From Mycolicibacterium sp. YH-1 (lineage in GTDB: Bacteria; Actinomycetota; Actinomycetes; Mycobacteriales; Mycobacteriaceae): a stretch of 64,000 nt of DNA. This document shows positions 47,325-64,000 of the stretch, one piece after another. Within the stretch, counting starts at the first letter, position 1, and every line of letters starts with the position of its first letter. Where the stretch lies: assembly GCF_022557175.1 (NCBI RefSeq), contig NZ_CP092915.1, forward strand, positions 3,658,001 through 3,722,000, read 5' to 3'. The translations under genes and the position numbers were made by a program. The notes under the pieces are model-generated. The model had not been told where the DNA came from, made no database searches, and worked only from the letters and a program-made list of their open reading frames with translations.

Positions 47325-48821
47325 TCAGCCCTTGGCCAGCGGCAACAGCGACTCCCGGTCGCGATCACGGACACCGTTGTGGCGCACGGTCTCTCCGTGG
47401 CCGACATGACCGCGCGAGTTGCCGGCGGTGACGCCGTCGGCGACCCGCAGGTACACCGCGGTCATCGCGGCGAGGTAGCGCTCGATCGACTCACGGGCGA
47501 TCGGATTGTTCGGGAACGCCACGGTGATCGAGGTCTCCCGCTCACCGCGATTGACCCACAGCCCGATTTGGTAGGCGGATCGCGCGTCGCTGTAGACCTT
47601 GCCGTTCATCCGTTCCCACTCGGCGATGATGCTCGCCGACAGCGGCGGTAGGCCGGCGTCGAGATAGGACACCATCGGCACCCCCGGGTCCGGCTTCCGC
47701 AGGCCCATGGCGCCGTCCGCCACCTCGAGGACGCGGTCGAACGGGACGGAGGCGACATGCAGCCGGTTGTCGAACGACTCCTGCGCCAGCCGTGCGGTCG
47801 CACCGAACGACGACGGGTCAACGTCCACGCTGACCGGCACCACACCGGTGAACCAGCCGGTCGTCTGGAACTCCGCAGGCGTCTGCCTACCCGTGGTCGG
47901 GGTGATGACGTGGTAGTCGGCGCTCCCCGTCAATTCGTACTGGGCCACCGCCGCGGCGGCGAAGACGCCTCCGAGGAATCGCGCCCCAGCAGCGGTGCAC
48001 GCCGCCTCGAACCGCTCCGACTGCTGCTTGTCCATCAGCCGCACGGTGATCAGATCTCCGGAGACCGACCACGGCGGATCGCCCAGCGGCAGCGGGAAAT
48101 GCGGCAGCGTGCCGTCATTGCGCTCCGCGAACGCAATCCACTCCCGTACCTCGGGAGAGTCCAGGGTCAAAGCGGACAACTGCTCGTGCTGGCGCACGCA
48201 GTAGTCGGCATAGCTGCCCGCAGCGGGCAACGGGATCGGCGCTGCGCCACTTGCCAATGCCGCATACATCATGTGGATCTCGAGCAGCACAATGCCCATG
48301 AACATGGCATCGGTGTGGACGTGGTCGACGCTGATGTAGAACGTGAAGTGGTCTGCGCGCTGAATGACCCCGAACGAGAAGCAATCCCACTGCAGCGGAT
48401 CCTTCGTGTCCAGGACGTGCTCGCGCCACTGCGTCGCCGACATCTCACCGTGCTTGGTGGCAACGAACGCGATGTCCTTCGGGTTGGTCACGGTGTGCCG
48501 CACGACGTCATCGGCGTCGGTCAACTCGAACCAGCTGTGGTAGGTGTCGTGGCGACGGACATAGGCATTGATGACGTGGGTCATCGCGCGAATGTCGCAC
48601 TGCCCCGGCAGATCCCACGCCGGAATGTTGAGCCGGGCCATGTCGGTCCCACCCGCAAGGTGGCTTCGGTATCCCCGAAGGTGCTGAGCCTGTTGGTAGC
48701 TGACCGGCACGTTGCTGACGGGAGCCTTGGCCACCTTTGCCGCACTGGCAGGCGACGGATGCCATGACACCACGTCACCGGAGGTTCCAAGCCAGTCGTG
48801 GATCGCCTTGATCGCAACCAT
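47325..48821 (-). CDS. papA: PapA-type acyltransferase
   Basis: A 498-residue PapA-family protein (polyketide-associated acyltransferase). The catalytic HxxxD is in SVDHVHTDAMFMG (about residue 175), and the C-terminal half has the conserved QTTGWFTGVVPVSVD and GLWVNRGERETSITVAFP segments. PapA proteins transfer PKS-made acyl chains to sugars or diols. It lies 59 bases downstream of the pks and starts with ATG 48821. It corresponds in position to papA4 of M. tuberculosis (Rv1528c, recalled). Confidence 0.93.
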   Translation of the reverse strand: MVAIKAIHDWLGTSGDVVSWHPSPASAAKVAKAPVSNVPVSYQQAQHLRGYRSHLAGGTDMARLNIPAWDLPGQCDIRAMTHVINAYVRRHDTYHSWFELTDADDVVRHTVTNPKDIAFVATKHGEMSATQWREHVLDTKDPLQWDCFSFGVIQRADHFTFYISVDHVHTDAMFMGIVLLEIHMMYAALASGAAPIPLPAAGSYADYCVRQHEQLSALTLDSPEVREWIAFAERNDGTLPHFPLPLGDPPWSVSGDLITVRLMDKQQSERFEAACTAAGARFLGGVFAAAAVAQYELTGSADYHVITPTTGRQTPAEFQTTGWFTGVVPVSVDVDPSSFGATARLAQESFDNRLHVASVPFDRVLEVADGAMGLRKPDPGVPMVSYLDAGLPPLSASIIAEWERMNGKVYSDARSAYQIGLWVNRGERETSITVAFPNNPIARESIERYLAAMTAVYLRVADGVTAGNSRGHVGHGETVRHNGVRDRDRESLLPLAKG

Positions 48822-48880
48822 CTATCTCTCTCCCGCTCGCTGCGCTTCAGTGAGCGACGTCATCGGCGCTGATCGGTCGG

Positions 48881-55198
<6,318 letters not shown>

Positions 55199-55979
55199 CC
55201 TCTTCTGCGTACATGAGTGGGAAGGCTCCCCGGCAGGGGTGCATCGACGTCAAGCGCGTGTTTGCCGCATCTTGGCTCCACTACCCCTTACTTCTCGCCG
55301 ACGTTCAAGCAACGGGGACGGAGTGCGATGGTCACGAGCCGCAACGTTGCGGGTTGCCCGGCAAATGTACACAAGCGCATTAGACACCACCAATCTCAGG
55401 CGGGAAGATTACACCGATACCCGTCATTTCGTCCTGTCTACCGATTCTGTTGGGTTGACGTGCATGAACGCAAGAAATTAACGGTTGTTATCAATTCTGG
55501 CGATATTCAGTACGATTGGTCGGTTTTTTGCCGGAACAATGTCCAGCAAACAAATTGAGGACACCTGACACGATCGCCCGAGGCGTGGTATGTAGCACAC
55601 AATTTACGCACGCGTCAAGGCGATCTAAGCGTTTGCTGAAATTCTCCTGAGAGAATCAGAAGTGCATGTTACGTGTAATTTGAGCAATGGTATTCATTAG
55701 CCGTGACTCGAGTCACACAGTAACCATCTGACCCAGCAGCACCTAGACCCCACCGACTCCAGCAACTATCGCCTCGGTTACGGCAGGGTGCTCGCGAATC
55801 GGCTCGGGCAAAACCGCGACCGGTGTCGTATTCGCCGAATTCGACGATCTAGCCAGAATTTGACCAACACGACGAAAACACTTGCGCCATCAGTGGTTAG
55901 CGCTGGCAACGCACGTTGTCTGCAGTGGGCGCCTCAGGGCGAAGATCGAGCGTCACCACCCTTTGGGCACGGCGTCTGC
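55199..55979. other. Long AT-rich leader upstream of pks
   Basis: This 781-base gap is markedly lower in GC over about 55360-55720, including a T-run around 55520. No coding frame looks genuine. It lies between the lipL stop and the pks start and should contain the pks operon promoter and regulatory sites. A 14-bp perfect palindrome lies at 55703-55716. Confidence 0.6.
55703..55716. promoter_or_regulatory. 14-bp perfect palindrome upstream of pks
   Basis: GTGACTCGAGTCAC equals its own reverse complement. It sits 505 bases upstream of the pks start in the AT-rich leader, so it could be a distal operator for a dimeric regulator. No regulator gene is adjacent. Confidence 0.35.
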
Positions 55980-57323
55980 TCAGACGGCGGCCGAGTTGCT
56001 GCCAGCGAACGGTGCACCGAACGTCGGGATCGGACTGAAGCCATGTTTGCGCGCCTGCGCAACCCCGTACCGGATCAATGCAGCGGTCGCCACGAAGCCA
56101 GCCTGGTCCGCCACGACCAGCGGAGTCAGTAGCCGGTTGTGGACGAATCCAAAGGAGAGGCCACTGTCCGGGTCGGCCCAACCCAGTGATCCGCCCAGGC
56201 CGACGTGGCCGAGGCCGGGCATGATGCCACCCAACGGCAGACCGTGATAGCCGAGGTGAAACGACATCGGCATGAGGATGCTGCCGTCGGGGTGCAAGCT
56301 GCGTGGTCCGACGAGCCCGGCCGCGAGTTCTGCGGACAGAAACCGCCTCCCACCGACCATGCCACCATTGGCGATCGGGGCATACATCCTGGCCAACGCC
56401 CGAGCGGTCGCAACGCCGTTGGCGGCGGGCATCTCGGTGTCCAGCATCGGAGTGTCGCCCTGCACCACCGATTTCATGCCCCGGAAGTACAGCGAGCCGA
56501 ATCCACCGGAGAACGGTAGACCGGCCAGATGGGGCGCGACGAAATTGAAGACTGGGTTCTGCAGATGCCGCTGCGGACCGATGATCTGCGCGGGCTGCGT
56601 CGCGGCGTCGACCGGCGGGCGGCCCAGGTGGAAGCCATCGGAGTCCAGCGGTTCGGCCAGTTCGGTGCGAAACAGGTCGCGCATGCCCGAACCCGTCACA
56701 GCCCGAGCCAGGCCCGACAGCAGCCAGCCGTAGGTGATGGCATGGTAAGCCGGACGACCCCGGAGCAGCCCCATCGGCGCTGCCGCCATCCGCTCCTCCA
56801 TGAGCACGTGGTCCATCAGATCAACCATCGTGGCCCGGTTCAGCTGTGACAATCCGGCCCGGTGCCGCATGAGCTCACGAACGGTGACCCGTGCCTTGCC
56901 GTTGGCACCAAACGCCGACCAGTACTCGGCCACCGGAGCGTCGTAGTCGATAAGCCCCCGGTCCGCCAGGCGGTGCACGACCGTCGAGGCCATGCCCTTG
57001 GTCGCCGAGAAGACCATCGTCCCGGTGTCGGCGTCCCAGCGTTTCTTGCCGCGGCGGTCCGACCATCCGGTCCAGACGTCGACAACGGGTTCACCGTCGA
57101 GGTAGATCGCCAGGGCTCCCCCGCCGAGGCGCGGATGGGGGAACAGCTGGGAGAACGCACGCACCGCGCGCGCGAAGTTCCGGTCCGCAGCTCCGCGGAC
57201 ACCGCGCGGCAGCGCGCTGTGGGCCTCGTGCGGGAGCGCGCCATGGGCATCGCGCGGGAACACGCCATCATCGACACCGTGCGGAAGCGCCGCGCTGCGC
57301 ATCCCACCTGTTACAGGGGCCAC
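55980..57323 (-). CDS. lipL: Beta-lactamase-fold esterase, LipL-like
   Basis: The 447-residue protein is a serine hydrolase of the class C beta-lactamase-like group. The nucleophile is in VFSATKGMAS (SxxK motif, about residue 107), with YHAITYGWLLSG (Tyr region) and GHVGLGGSLGW (the third motif). It hydrolyses esters or lipids. The N-terminal 45 residues are a low-complexity series of near-repeats (LPHGVDDGV, FPRDAHGA, LPHEAHSA, LPRGVRGA) and may be spurious or a recent expansion. ATG 57300 would remove eight residues. It matches lipL (Rv1497) beside meaB by synteny. Confidence 0.86.
   Translation of the reverse strand: MAPVTGGMRSAALPHGVDDGVFPRDAHGALPHEAHSALPRGVRGAADRNFARAVRAFSQLFPHPRLGGGALAIYLDGEPVVDVWTGWSDRRGKKRWDADTGTMVFSATKGMASTVVHRLADRGLIDYDAPVAEYWSAFGANGKARVTVRELMRHRAGLSQLNRATMVDLMDHVLMEERMAAAPMGLLRGRPAYHAITYGWLLSGLARAVTGSGMRDLFRTELAEPLDSDGFHLGRPPVDAATQPAQIIGPQRHLQNPVFNFVAPHLAGLPFSGGFGSLYFRGMKSVVQGDTPMLDTEMPAANGVATARALARMYAPIANGGMVGGRRFLSAELAAGLVGPRSLHPDGSILMPMSFHLGYHGLPLGGIMPGLGHVGLGGSLGWADPDSGLSFGFVHNRLLTPLVVADQAGFVATAALIRYGVAQARKHGFSPIPTFGAPFAGSNSAAV
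57189..57287 (-). repeat. Short near-repeat block in the lipL N-terminus
   Basis: Four consecutive imperfect units of about 24-27 bases encode LPHGVDDGV, FPRDAHGA, LPHEAHSA and LPRGVRGA. They are in frame and have the L/F-P-x-x-x pattern. They lie upstream of the conserved hydrolase domain. Confidence 0.65.
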
Positions 57324-57381
57324 AATTTCGAAATGTACTCGCAGCCCCGGCTAACTAGAAAAAAGGTTATCGATCCGTTAG

Positions 57382-58365
57382 TCAGTCGGCTTCCGCGGCG
57401 TCGAGTATCCGTTGCGCAGCAAGCGCCGGTGTCAGCTCGCCATCGCGGACACCGCGCTCGACATCAGCCCGGATCGCCTTGACCCCCGGGTGGTGCAGAA
57501 TCCGGTCCAGCACCGTGTCACGCACCATCGACCAGGTCCAATCGACCTGCTGGGTCCGTCGCCTCGCCTCGAACTCGCCGGCGTCGCTCAGAACCTGTCG
57601 ATGCTTGCACACGGTTTGCCACAGCTCATCCAGGCCAGCCCCGTGCAGCGCACTCATCGTGAGAACCGGTGGACGCCAGAGTGTTTCGCGGGGATATATG
57701 AGGCGAATCGCACCCGCCAGTTCGCGGGCGGCGGCCTTCGCCTCCACTTCGTGGGCGCCATCAGCCTTGTTGACCACCACCACATCGGCCAGCTCAAGCA
57801 CACCCTTCTTGATCCCCTGGAGCTGATCACCGGTACGGGCAAGCGTCAGGAAGACGAAGGTGTCGACCATGTTGGCAACCGTCACCTCGGACTGCCCGAC
57901 GCCCACCGTCTCGACCAGGATGACGTCGTATCCGGCCGCCTCCAGCAAAACAATCGTCTCGCGGGTGGCTCGGGCGACTCCGCCGAGTGTGCCCGACGTC
58001 GGAGACGGTCGGATGTAGGCATCGGGGTGAACCGCCAACCGAGCCATCCGGGTCTTATCGCCCAGGATGGAGCCGCCGGTCCTCGTCGACGAGGGATCCA
58101 CGGCGAGCACGGCCACCCGATGGCCCCGCTCGATGAGATGCATGCCCAGCGCCTCGATGGTCGTCGACTTCCCGACCCCGGGCACGCCGGTGATGCCGAT
58201 GTGTTGGGCGCTACCCGCCTCGGGCATCAGCTCGAGTAGCAGCTGCTGAGCCTGGTCGCGGTGGTCGGCGCGGGTTGACTCCACCAACGTGATGGCGCGG
58301 GCCAGAGCGGCGCGGTCGCCGCCACGGACGGCCGCCGCGAGTTCATCGACTGACGATTGGGGCAT
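57382..58365 (-). CDS. meaB: MeaB/ArgK-like GTPase (methylmalonyl-CoA mutase chaperone)
   Basis: The 327-residue protein has the P-loop [17 protein letters not shown], then [21 protein letters not shown] (switch region) and [15 protein letters not shown] (NKxD). MeaB-type GTPases protect and reactivate methylmalonyl-CoA mutase and assist B12 loading. It starts eight bases after the mutB stop, so it is the last gene of the mutA-mutB-meaB operon. It corresponds to Rv1496. Confidence 0.95.
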   Translation of the reverse strand: MPQSSVDELAAAVRGGDRAALARAITLVESTRADHRDQAQQLLLELMPEAGSAQHIGITGVPGVGKSTTIEALGMHLIERGHRVAVLAVDPSSTRTGGSILGDKTRMARLAVHPDAYIRPSPTSGTLGGVARATRETIVLLEAAGYDVILVETVGVGQSEVTVANMVDTFVFLTLARTGDQLQGIKKGVLELADVVVVNKADGAHEVEAKAAARELAGAIRLIYPRETLWRPPVLTMSALHGAGLDELWQTVCKHRQVLSDAGEFEARRRTQQVDWTWSMVRDTVLDRILHHPGVKAIRADVERGVRDGELTPALAAQRILDAAEAD

Positions 58366-58372
58366 TGCGCCG

Positions 58373-60631
<2,259 letters not shown>

Positions 60632-60632
60632 A

Positions 60633-62516
60633 TCAGGCCCCCAATCTGGTGAGCAGGGTGGACAACACCGCGATCGCATCGATCCTGGCGGTCAGGTGTT
60701 CGTCGGGTCTCGATCCCTCGGCGGCATCGGCGGTCGCCTTCTGCGGGCCGGCCAGATAGACGTGCGAGACGCCCGCGGCCCGAGCGGCGTCGACGATAGC
60801 GGCCGCGTCGGTGCCATACCGCGCATCGGTACCGCAGATGACCACGGCAGCCGGGCTACCCGCATCCGCCAGAGCCTGTGCCACACCGGATGCCTCGACA
60901 GTGCCGGGATTAACCGTCTCGATACCCCCGGAGGCCAGCAGGTTCGCGGCGAACGTGGTCCGGATGTTGTGCTCGGCAAGCGGGCCGACCGGCAGCAGAA
61001 GTGCCTGAGGTCGGACACCGTTGGCCGCCAGGTACGCGTCCGAGCGGTCCCGCAAGGCTTCGAAGCCCGCCCCGTAACGCGACACCACCGACTCTGAATC
61101 CTGTTGGGGCAGTGGGGCCTCGGCCAGGTTGGGGTATTCGTTGACACCCGTGAGCGCGGTGCGGCGGTGCGCGATGTCATCGGCCCGACGGTCCCGCACC
61201 TGCTCGATCTGGTCGACGACGAAGTCGCGGGCATCGGCGAAACCGCCCCGCGCCTCGATGTCCTGGAAGTGCTTCCACGCCGCCTCGGCGAGTTCGGAGG
61301 TGAGGTCCTCGACGAACCAGGACCCGCCGGCCGGGTCGAGCACGCGACCGATGTGCGACTCCTCGAGCAGCAGCAGCTGGGTGTTGCGGGCCATACGGCG
61401 CGCGAAACTCGGAGCGACGCCGGGCAATCCGTCATCGATCGCGCTGTCGAACGTGCGCACCCACACCGTGTCCGCTCCCCCGACGCCTGCGGCGAACGCG
61501 GCCAGCGTGGTGCGCAACATGTTCACCCAAGGGTCACGCTGGGCCATCATCGGCATCGACGTGACGGCGTGGACCTTCGGGGCGCCCGCGTCGGGAGCGC
61601 CAACCACCTCGGCGACACGCGCCCACAGCTGGCGTGCCGCCCGCAACTTGGCGATTGTCATGAACTGGTCATCGTCAGCGGCGAATCGGAATGCGATCTG
61701 TCGCAACGCATCGCCGGTCGCCAGGCCGTGCTCACCCAACAGTCGTAGGTAGCTCACGCCTGCAGCGACGGCACCGGCGAGTTCCCACGACGCACTCGCC
61801 CCGAGATTGTGGAACGACGGGCCGTCGACGGTGATGGCCCGCACGCCGCCTTCGAACTCCGCTGCCTTGGCGGCGACTTCGGCGACCTCCGCGACGGTCG
61901 GGGTCGATCGGCCGGTCAGCGGAGCGGTCAGGGGATCCGCGCCGAGATCCACCGACAGCAGCGCGCGGCGCTCCGCAGGCAGAGCAGCCACCAGCGCGAG
62001 CAGCGACTCGGCCGCCGCGGTGTACTCACTTCCGCCGTCACCGACGTCGAGCATCACGGGGACCAGTTCGAGGAAGACGCCCTCGAGCATCCGGTCCAAC
62101 TCATCGACGACGACACCGTCGGCACCGACCTTCAGCACCAGCGCGCTGACACCCTCGGTCAGGGCGGCCAGCACGGCCCCGTTGCCGTCGGTGACCGAGA
62201 CCTGCCCGGCGGCCGGGAACGCCTCGGCGACCTTCCATCCGGACTTCACGTCGCGCAACGCGTCGCCGCCTCGAACGAAGGGCCACTGACCGGGCAGCGG
62301 CTGCTCAGGCAGCGAATCAAGCGCGGTGTAGAGGGGGCGGACCCCGAAGCCGTCATAGGTGGGCGAGTCAAGGAGTCGCTCTGGCTCTTCGCCGAGGTCG
62401 GCCGGGTCCTTTCGGCTGCTCTTCGCCAGCACACCCGCCACACCCGCGCGCCAGGCCGCGAGATCGGACTCGATGGTGCTGGAGCTGGAACCAGATCCCT
62501 GTACGGACACCGGCAC
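60633..62516 (-). CDS. mutA: Methylmalonyl-CoA mutase small subunit
   Basis: A 627-residue small subunit of methylmalonyl-CoA mutase. It is homologous to MutB over the barrel ([42 protein letters not shown]) but its C-terminal domain lacks the DxHxxG of B12 binding, having [17 protein letters not shown] instead. It starts at 62516 and is the first gene of the mutA-mutB-meaB operon. The operon links propionate metabolism to methylmalonyl-CoA, the extender used by the pks in the same window. Confidence 0.95.
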   Translation of the reverse strand: MPVSVQGSGSSSSTIESDLAAWRAGVAGVLAKSSRKDPADLGEEPERLLDSPTYDGFGVRPLYTALDSLPEQPLPGQWPFVRGGDALRDVKSGWKVAEAFPAAGQVSVTDGNGAVLAALTEGVSALVLKVGADGVVVDELDRMLEGVFLELVPVMLDVGDGGSEYTAAAESLLALVAALPAERRALLSVDLGADPLTAPLTGRSTPTVAEVAEVAAKAAEFEGGVRAITVDGPSFHNLGASASWELAGAVAAGVSYLRLLGEHGLATGDALRQIAFRFAADDDQFMTIAKLRAARQLWARVAEVVGAPDAGAPKVHAVTSMPMMAQRDPWVNMLRTTLAAFAAGVGGADTVWVRTFDSAIDDGLPGVAPSFARRMARNTQLLLLEESHIGRVLDPAGGSWFVEDLTSELAEAAWKHFQDIEARGGFADARDFVVDQIEQVRDRRADDIAHRRTALTGVNEYPNLAEAPLPQQDSESVVSRYGAGFEALRDRSDAYLAANGVRPQALLLPVGPLAEHNIRTTFAANLLASGGIETVNPGTVEASGVAQALADAGSPAAVVICGTDARYGTDAAAIVDAARAAGVSHVYLAGPQKATADAAEGSRPDEHLTARIDAIAVLSTLLTRLGA

Positions 62517-62665
62517 CTCCCTGTCGTCGCAGCTTGTGACTCGTCACCCGGCCATCAGGCTAAATGATGACCATCACGGTCATGACCGCCGGGCGGGTGA
62601 GTCTCAGTCCGGCGGTGGACGCGTCGACGCGAGCACTAGCGCTACGCCACGTACCCTTGGCAGAC

Positions 62666-63415
62666 GTGAAGCCCGTCGTCAGAACGTTGCGCGCGGTACG
62701 CGGCGCGATCGTCGCGACGGCGGCTCAGGTCCCGCGCCGCCGAGCAATCACCATCGCGGTCGCCATTGTGATTCTTGTCGCAGTCGCGCTCCTGGTCCCG
62801 TTGCCCACCGCGGTGCAGCTTCGCGACTGGGCCACCTCGGTCGGCCCGTGGTTCCCCCTGGCATTCCTGGCCGCGCACATTGTCATCACCGTGCTCCCCT
62901 TCCCGCGAACGGCGTTCACGCTGGCGGCCGGTCTGCTGTTCGGTCCGATCGTGGGCGTGACCATCGCCGTGGTCGCCAGTGCGGTCAGTGCGGTCATCGC
63001 CCTGCTGCTGGTGCGCGCGGCCGGTTGGCATCTCGACCGGCTTGTCAAGCATCCGAGGGTGGACACCCTCAACACTCGACTCGCCGAACGTGGCTGGCCG
63101 ACAGTGCTGTCGATGCGGATGATCCCGGCAGTGCCGTTCTCAGTGCTCAACTACGCCGCGGGCTCGTCTGCGGTGCGGGTGGTGCCCTACACGCTGGCGA
63201 CATTCGCCGGGCTGCTCCCAGGCACCGCGGCGGTCGTCATTCTGGGAGACGCACTGACCGGCAATGTCAGCCCGCTGCTGTTTCTCGTGTCGGTGTGCAC
63301 GGCCTGCCTCGGCATCGCCGGACTGTTCTACGAGTTCCGCACGCATCGCAGAAGCCACAATCGCGAGCCCGAGTCGGACCCTGAGCCGGTCAGTGAACCG
63401 GTCGTCGCTCCCTGA
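62666..63415 (+). CDS. VTT/TVP38-type membrane protein
   Basis: From GTG 62666 the 249-residue product begins with a basic N-terminus, then a hydrophobic helix (ITIAVAIVILVAVALLVPLP), and the VTT-domain motif FPRTAFTLAAGLLFGPIVGV and RMIPAVPFSVLNYAAGSS. The C-terminal tail is acidic/Pro-rich. It corresponds to Rv1491c, which I recall as about 250 residues, supporting this start over an open frame to 62564. It is divergent from mutA. Function: uncertain; VTT proteins affect membrane lipid homeostasis. Confidence 0.8.
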   Translation: MKPVVRTLRAVRGAIVATAAQVPRRRAITIAVAIVILVAVALLVPLPTAVQLRDWATSVGPWFPLAFLAAHIVITVLPFPRTAFTLAAGLLFGPIVGVTIAVVASAVSAVIALLLVRAAGWHLDRLVKHPRVDTLNTRLAERGWPTVLSMRMIPAVPFSVLNYAAGSSAVRVVPYTLATFAGLLPGTAAVVILGDALTGNVSPLLFLVSVCTACLGIAGLFYEFRTHRRSHNREPESDPEPVSEPVVAP

Positions 63416-63426
63416 CGTCTACCGGC

Positions 63427-63496
63427 CTGCTCCTCACGTCCGCGCTACCCGACTGCTCCGCACGTGCGCGCTACCCGACTGCTCCTCACGTCCGCG
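63427..63496. repeat. 26-bp tandem repeat, 2.7 copies
   Basis: Two full units and one partial unit start with CTGCTC, the first two sharing 24 of 26 bases (the second has CGCACGTG in place of CTCACGTC). The block overlaps the 3' end of the DoxX-like gene at 63445. Confidence 0.85.
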
Positions 63497-63840
63497 GGCC
63501 CCTTCACCGTCAACGCTCCGTAGATGGCAAGCAAAGTGGTCGCGGCCGCGGCATTTCGGCCGAAATCCCGAGCCCGGACGTGGGCGCCCACCGCCAGCAC
63601 GAAGTACACGGTCAGCATGAGGGTGGTCAGCCGGGCAAGCGCCGGATACCGCCGCACCGACAGCAGCCCGACCGCGGACGCAGCCTTGATCACCGAGAAG
63701 ATCCATCGATTCTGCTTGGGGAATCCAACGTCGTCGAGGCATTCGGTGACCGTCCGGACGGGAATGGCGCAGATGACGGCGTCGCCGGCCTGACCCGCGG
63801 CCAGCAGCGCGTAAGTCCGATTGTCGGTCAGGACGCTCAT
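63445..63840 (-). CDS. DoxX-like small membrane protein
   Basis: A 131-residue protein with four hydrophobic stretches and features of the DoxX-like group (LLAAGQAGDAVICAIPV near the start, FSVIKAASAVGLLSVRRYPALARL and LTTLMLTVYFVLAVGAHVRARD). The start ATG at 63840 overlaps the stop of the upstream partial gene (TAATG). Its 3' end is built from the 26-bp repeats, so the C-terminus is probably variable. It is separate in type from the DoxX gene at 6271. Confidence 0.72.
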   Translation of the reverse strand: MSVLTDNRTYALLAAGQAGDAVICAIPVRTVTECLDDVGFPKQNRWIFSVIKAASAVGLLSVRRYPALARLTTLMLTVYFVLAVGAHVRARDFGRNAAAATTLLAIYGALTVKGPADVRSSRVARTCGAVG

Positions 63841-64000
63841 TATTCGGGCGAGCCGTGCCGCGGGGCCGGTGCCGGCGCCTGCTGCCCGTAGTCAGTCACC
63901 GGCGGCTGCACCTGCTGAGACAGCGGCGGGTACTGCGTCGGCGGGTCGATGGAGGACACCGGGGTACGGGCCTCGGCCACCGCCTGAGCAACGGCCTGCG
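63840..64000 (-). CDS. C-terminal end of a protein (partial; possibly SPFH/band-7 by synteny)
   Basis: The window edge truncates this gene, leaving only its last ~52 residues: Ala-rich then Pro/Gln-rich (QAVAQAVAEARTPVSSIDPP, ending APRHGSPE) before a TAA at 63840-63842. The stop overlaps the next ATG. Compositionally it resembles the tail of SPFH proteins, and Rv1488 (recalled as SPFH) sits at the equivalent position. The domain itself is not in the window. Confidence 0.45.
   Translation of the reverse strand, partial: QAVAQAVAEARTPVSSIDPPTQYPPLSQQVQPPVTDYGQQAPAPAPRHGSPE

Noticed and set aside
55217..55558. 113-residue plus frame in the pks leader
   Set aside because: The leader is AT-rich with stop-dense other frames; this frame has no recognisable domain and no ribosome-binding site.
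63427..63496. Possible CRISPR array
   Set aside because: The repeats are directly adjacent with no unique spacers, there are fewer than three full copies, and no cas gene is in the window.

Overview
The window looks like a chromosome segment from a high-GC mycobacterium, probably a Mycolicibacterium-type environmental species rather than M. tuberculosis. Evidence for this is an mce-type yrbEA-yrbEB-mce operon, several short-leader or leaderless GTG/TTG starts, an MmpL transporter, a Mas/Pks5-like polyketide synthase with a PapA acyltransferase, a fatty acyl-AMP ligase, and gene order. From memory of M. tuberculosis H37Rv, the order methylmalonyl-CoA mutase (mutA, mutB) - meaB - lipL - glycolipid locus (fadD/mmpL/glycosyltransferases/pks5/papA4) - ileS - dinX - ansA - lspA - RluA-family synthase - dnaE1 matches about Rv1488 to Rv1547, here running in reverse. 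No tRNA, rRNA, CRISPR array, insertion sequence or prophage was seen.

Layout. 1-3.5 kb: left end of an mce operon (minus strand, truncated by the window edge) and a divergent TetR regulator with a perfect 10-13-10 inverted repeat between them. 3.5-12.4 kb: accessory metabolism: two small proteins (one Cys-rich), xylulokinase, a RibD/DHFR-like reductase, a DoxX protein ending in eight hendecad repeats, an RDD membrane protein, a gluconate kinase/permease operon with a divergent FadR-type regulator, a DUF4333-like lipoprotein, a SCO6745-like protein and a SRPBCC protein coupled to dnaE1. 12.3-21.9 kb: conserved housekeeping block dnaE1, TetR, rarD, RluA-family synthase, lspA, ansA, dinX, S4 protein. 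22-23.9 kb: a methyltransferase and a condensation-type acyltransferase inserted between dinX and ileS. 23.9-27.3 kb: ileS preceded by a T-box leader. 27.3-30.2 kb: a small condensation-domain-like protein, a HTH protein with a membrane protein, and a MerR regulator divergent from a PPOX-type flavoenzyme.

30.5-55.2 kb is the main accessory system: an acylated, glycosylated cell-envelope lipid locus resembling lipooligosaccharide (LOS) or trehalose-polyphleate clusters. It has a FAAL-type FadD, a three-gene Drr-like ABC exporter, a GT2 glycosyltransferase, UDP-sugar dehydrogenase, methyltransferase, a second GT-A-like protein, MmpL, a GT1-type glycosyltransferase, and one operon pks-papA-acyltransferase-acyltransferase. 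The likely logic (inference): FadD activates a fatty acid as acyl-AMP, Pks extends it with methyl-branched units, PapA and the two HxxxDG acyltransferases move acyl chains to a sugar core, the glycosyltransferases, UDP-sugar dehydrogenase and methyltransferase build and decorate the sugar, and MmpL and/or the ABC exporter moves the product across the membrane.

55.9-64 kb: lipL-like esterase, then the mutA-mutB-meaB operon for methylmalonyl-CoA isomerisation (a natural supplier or drain for the methylmalonyl-CoA the Pks uses), a divergent VTT/TVP38 membrane protein, a DoxX-like protein, and the C-terminal end of a protein that by synteny may be an SPFH/band-7 protein.
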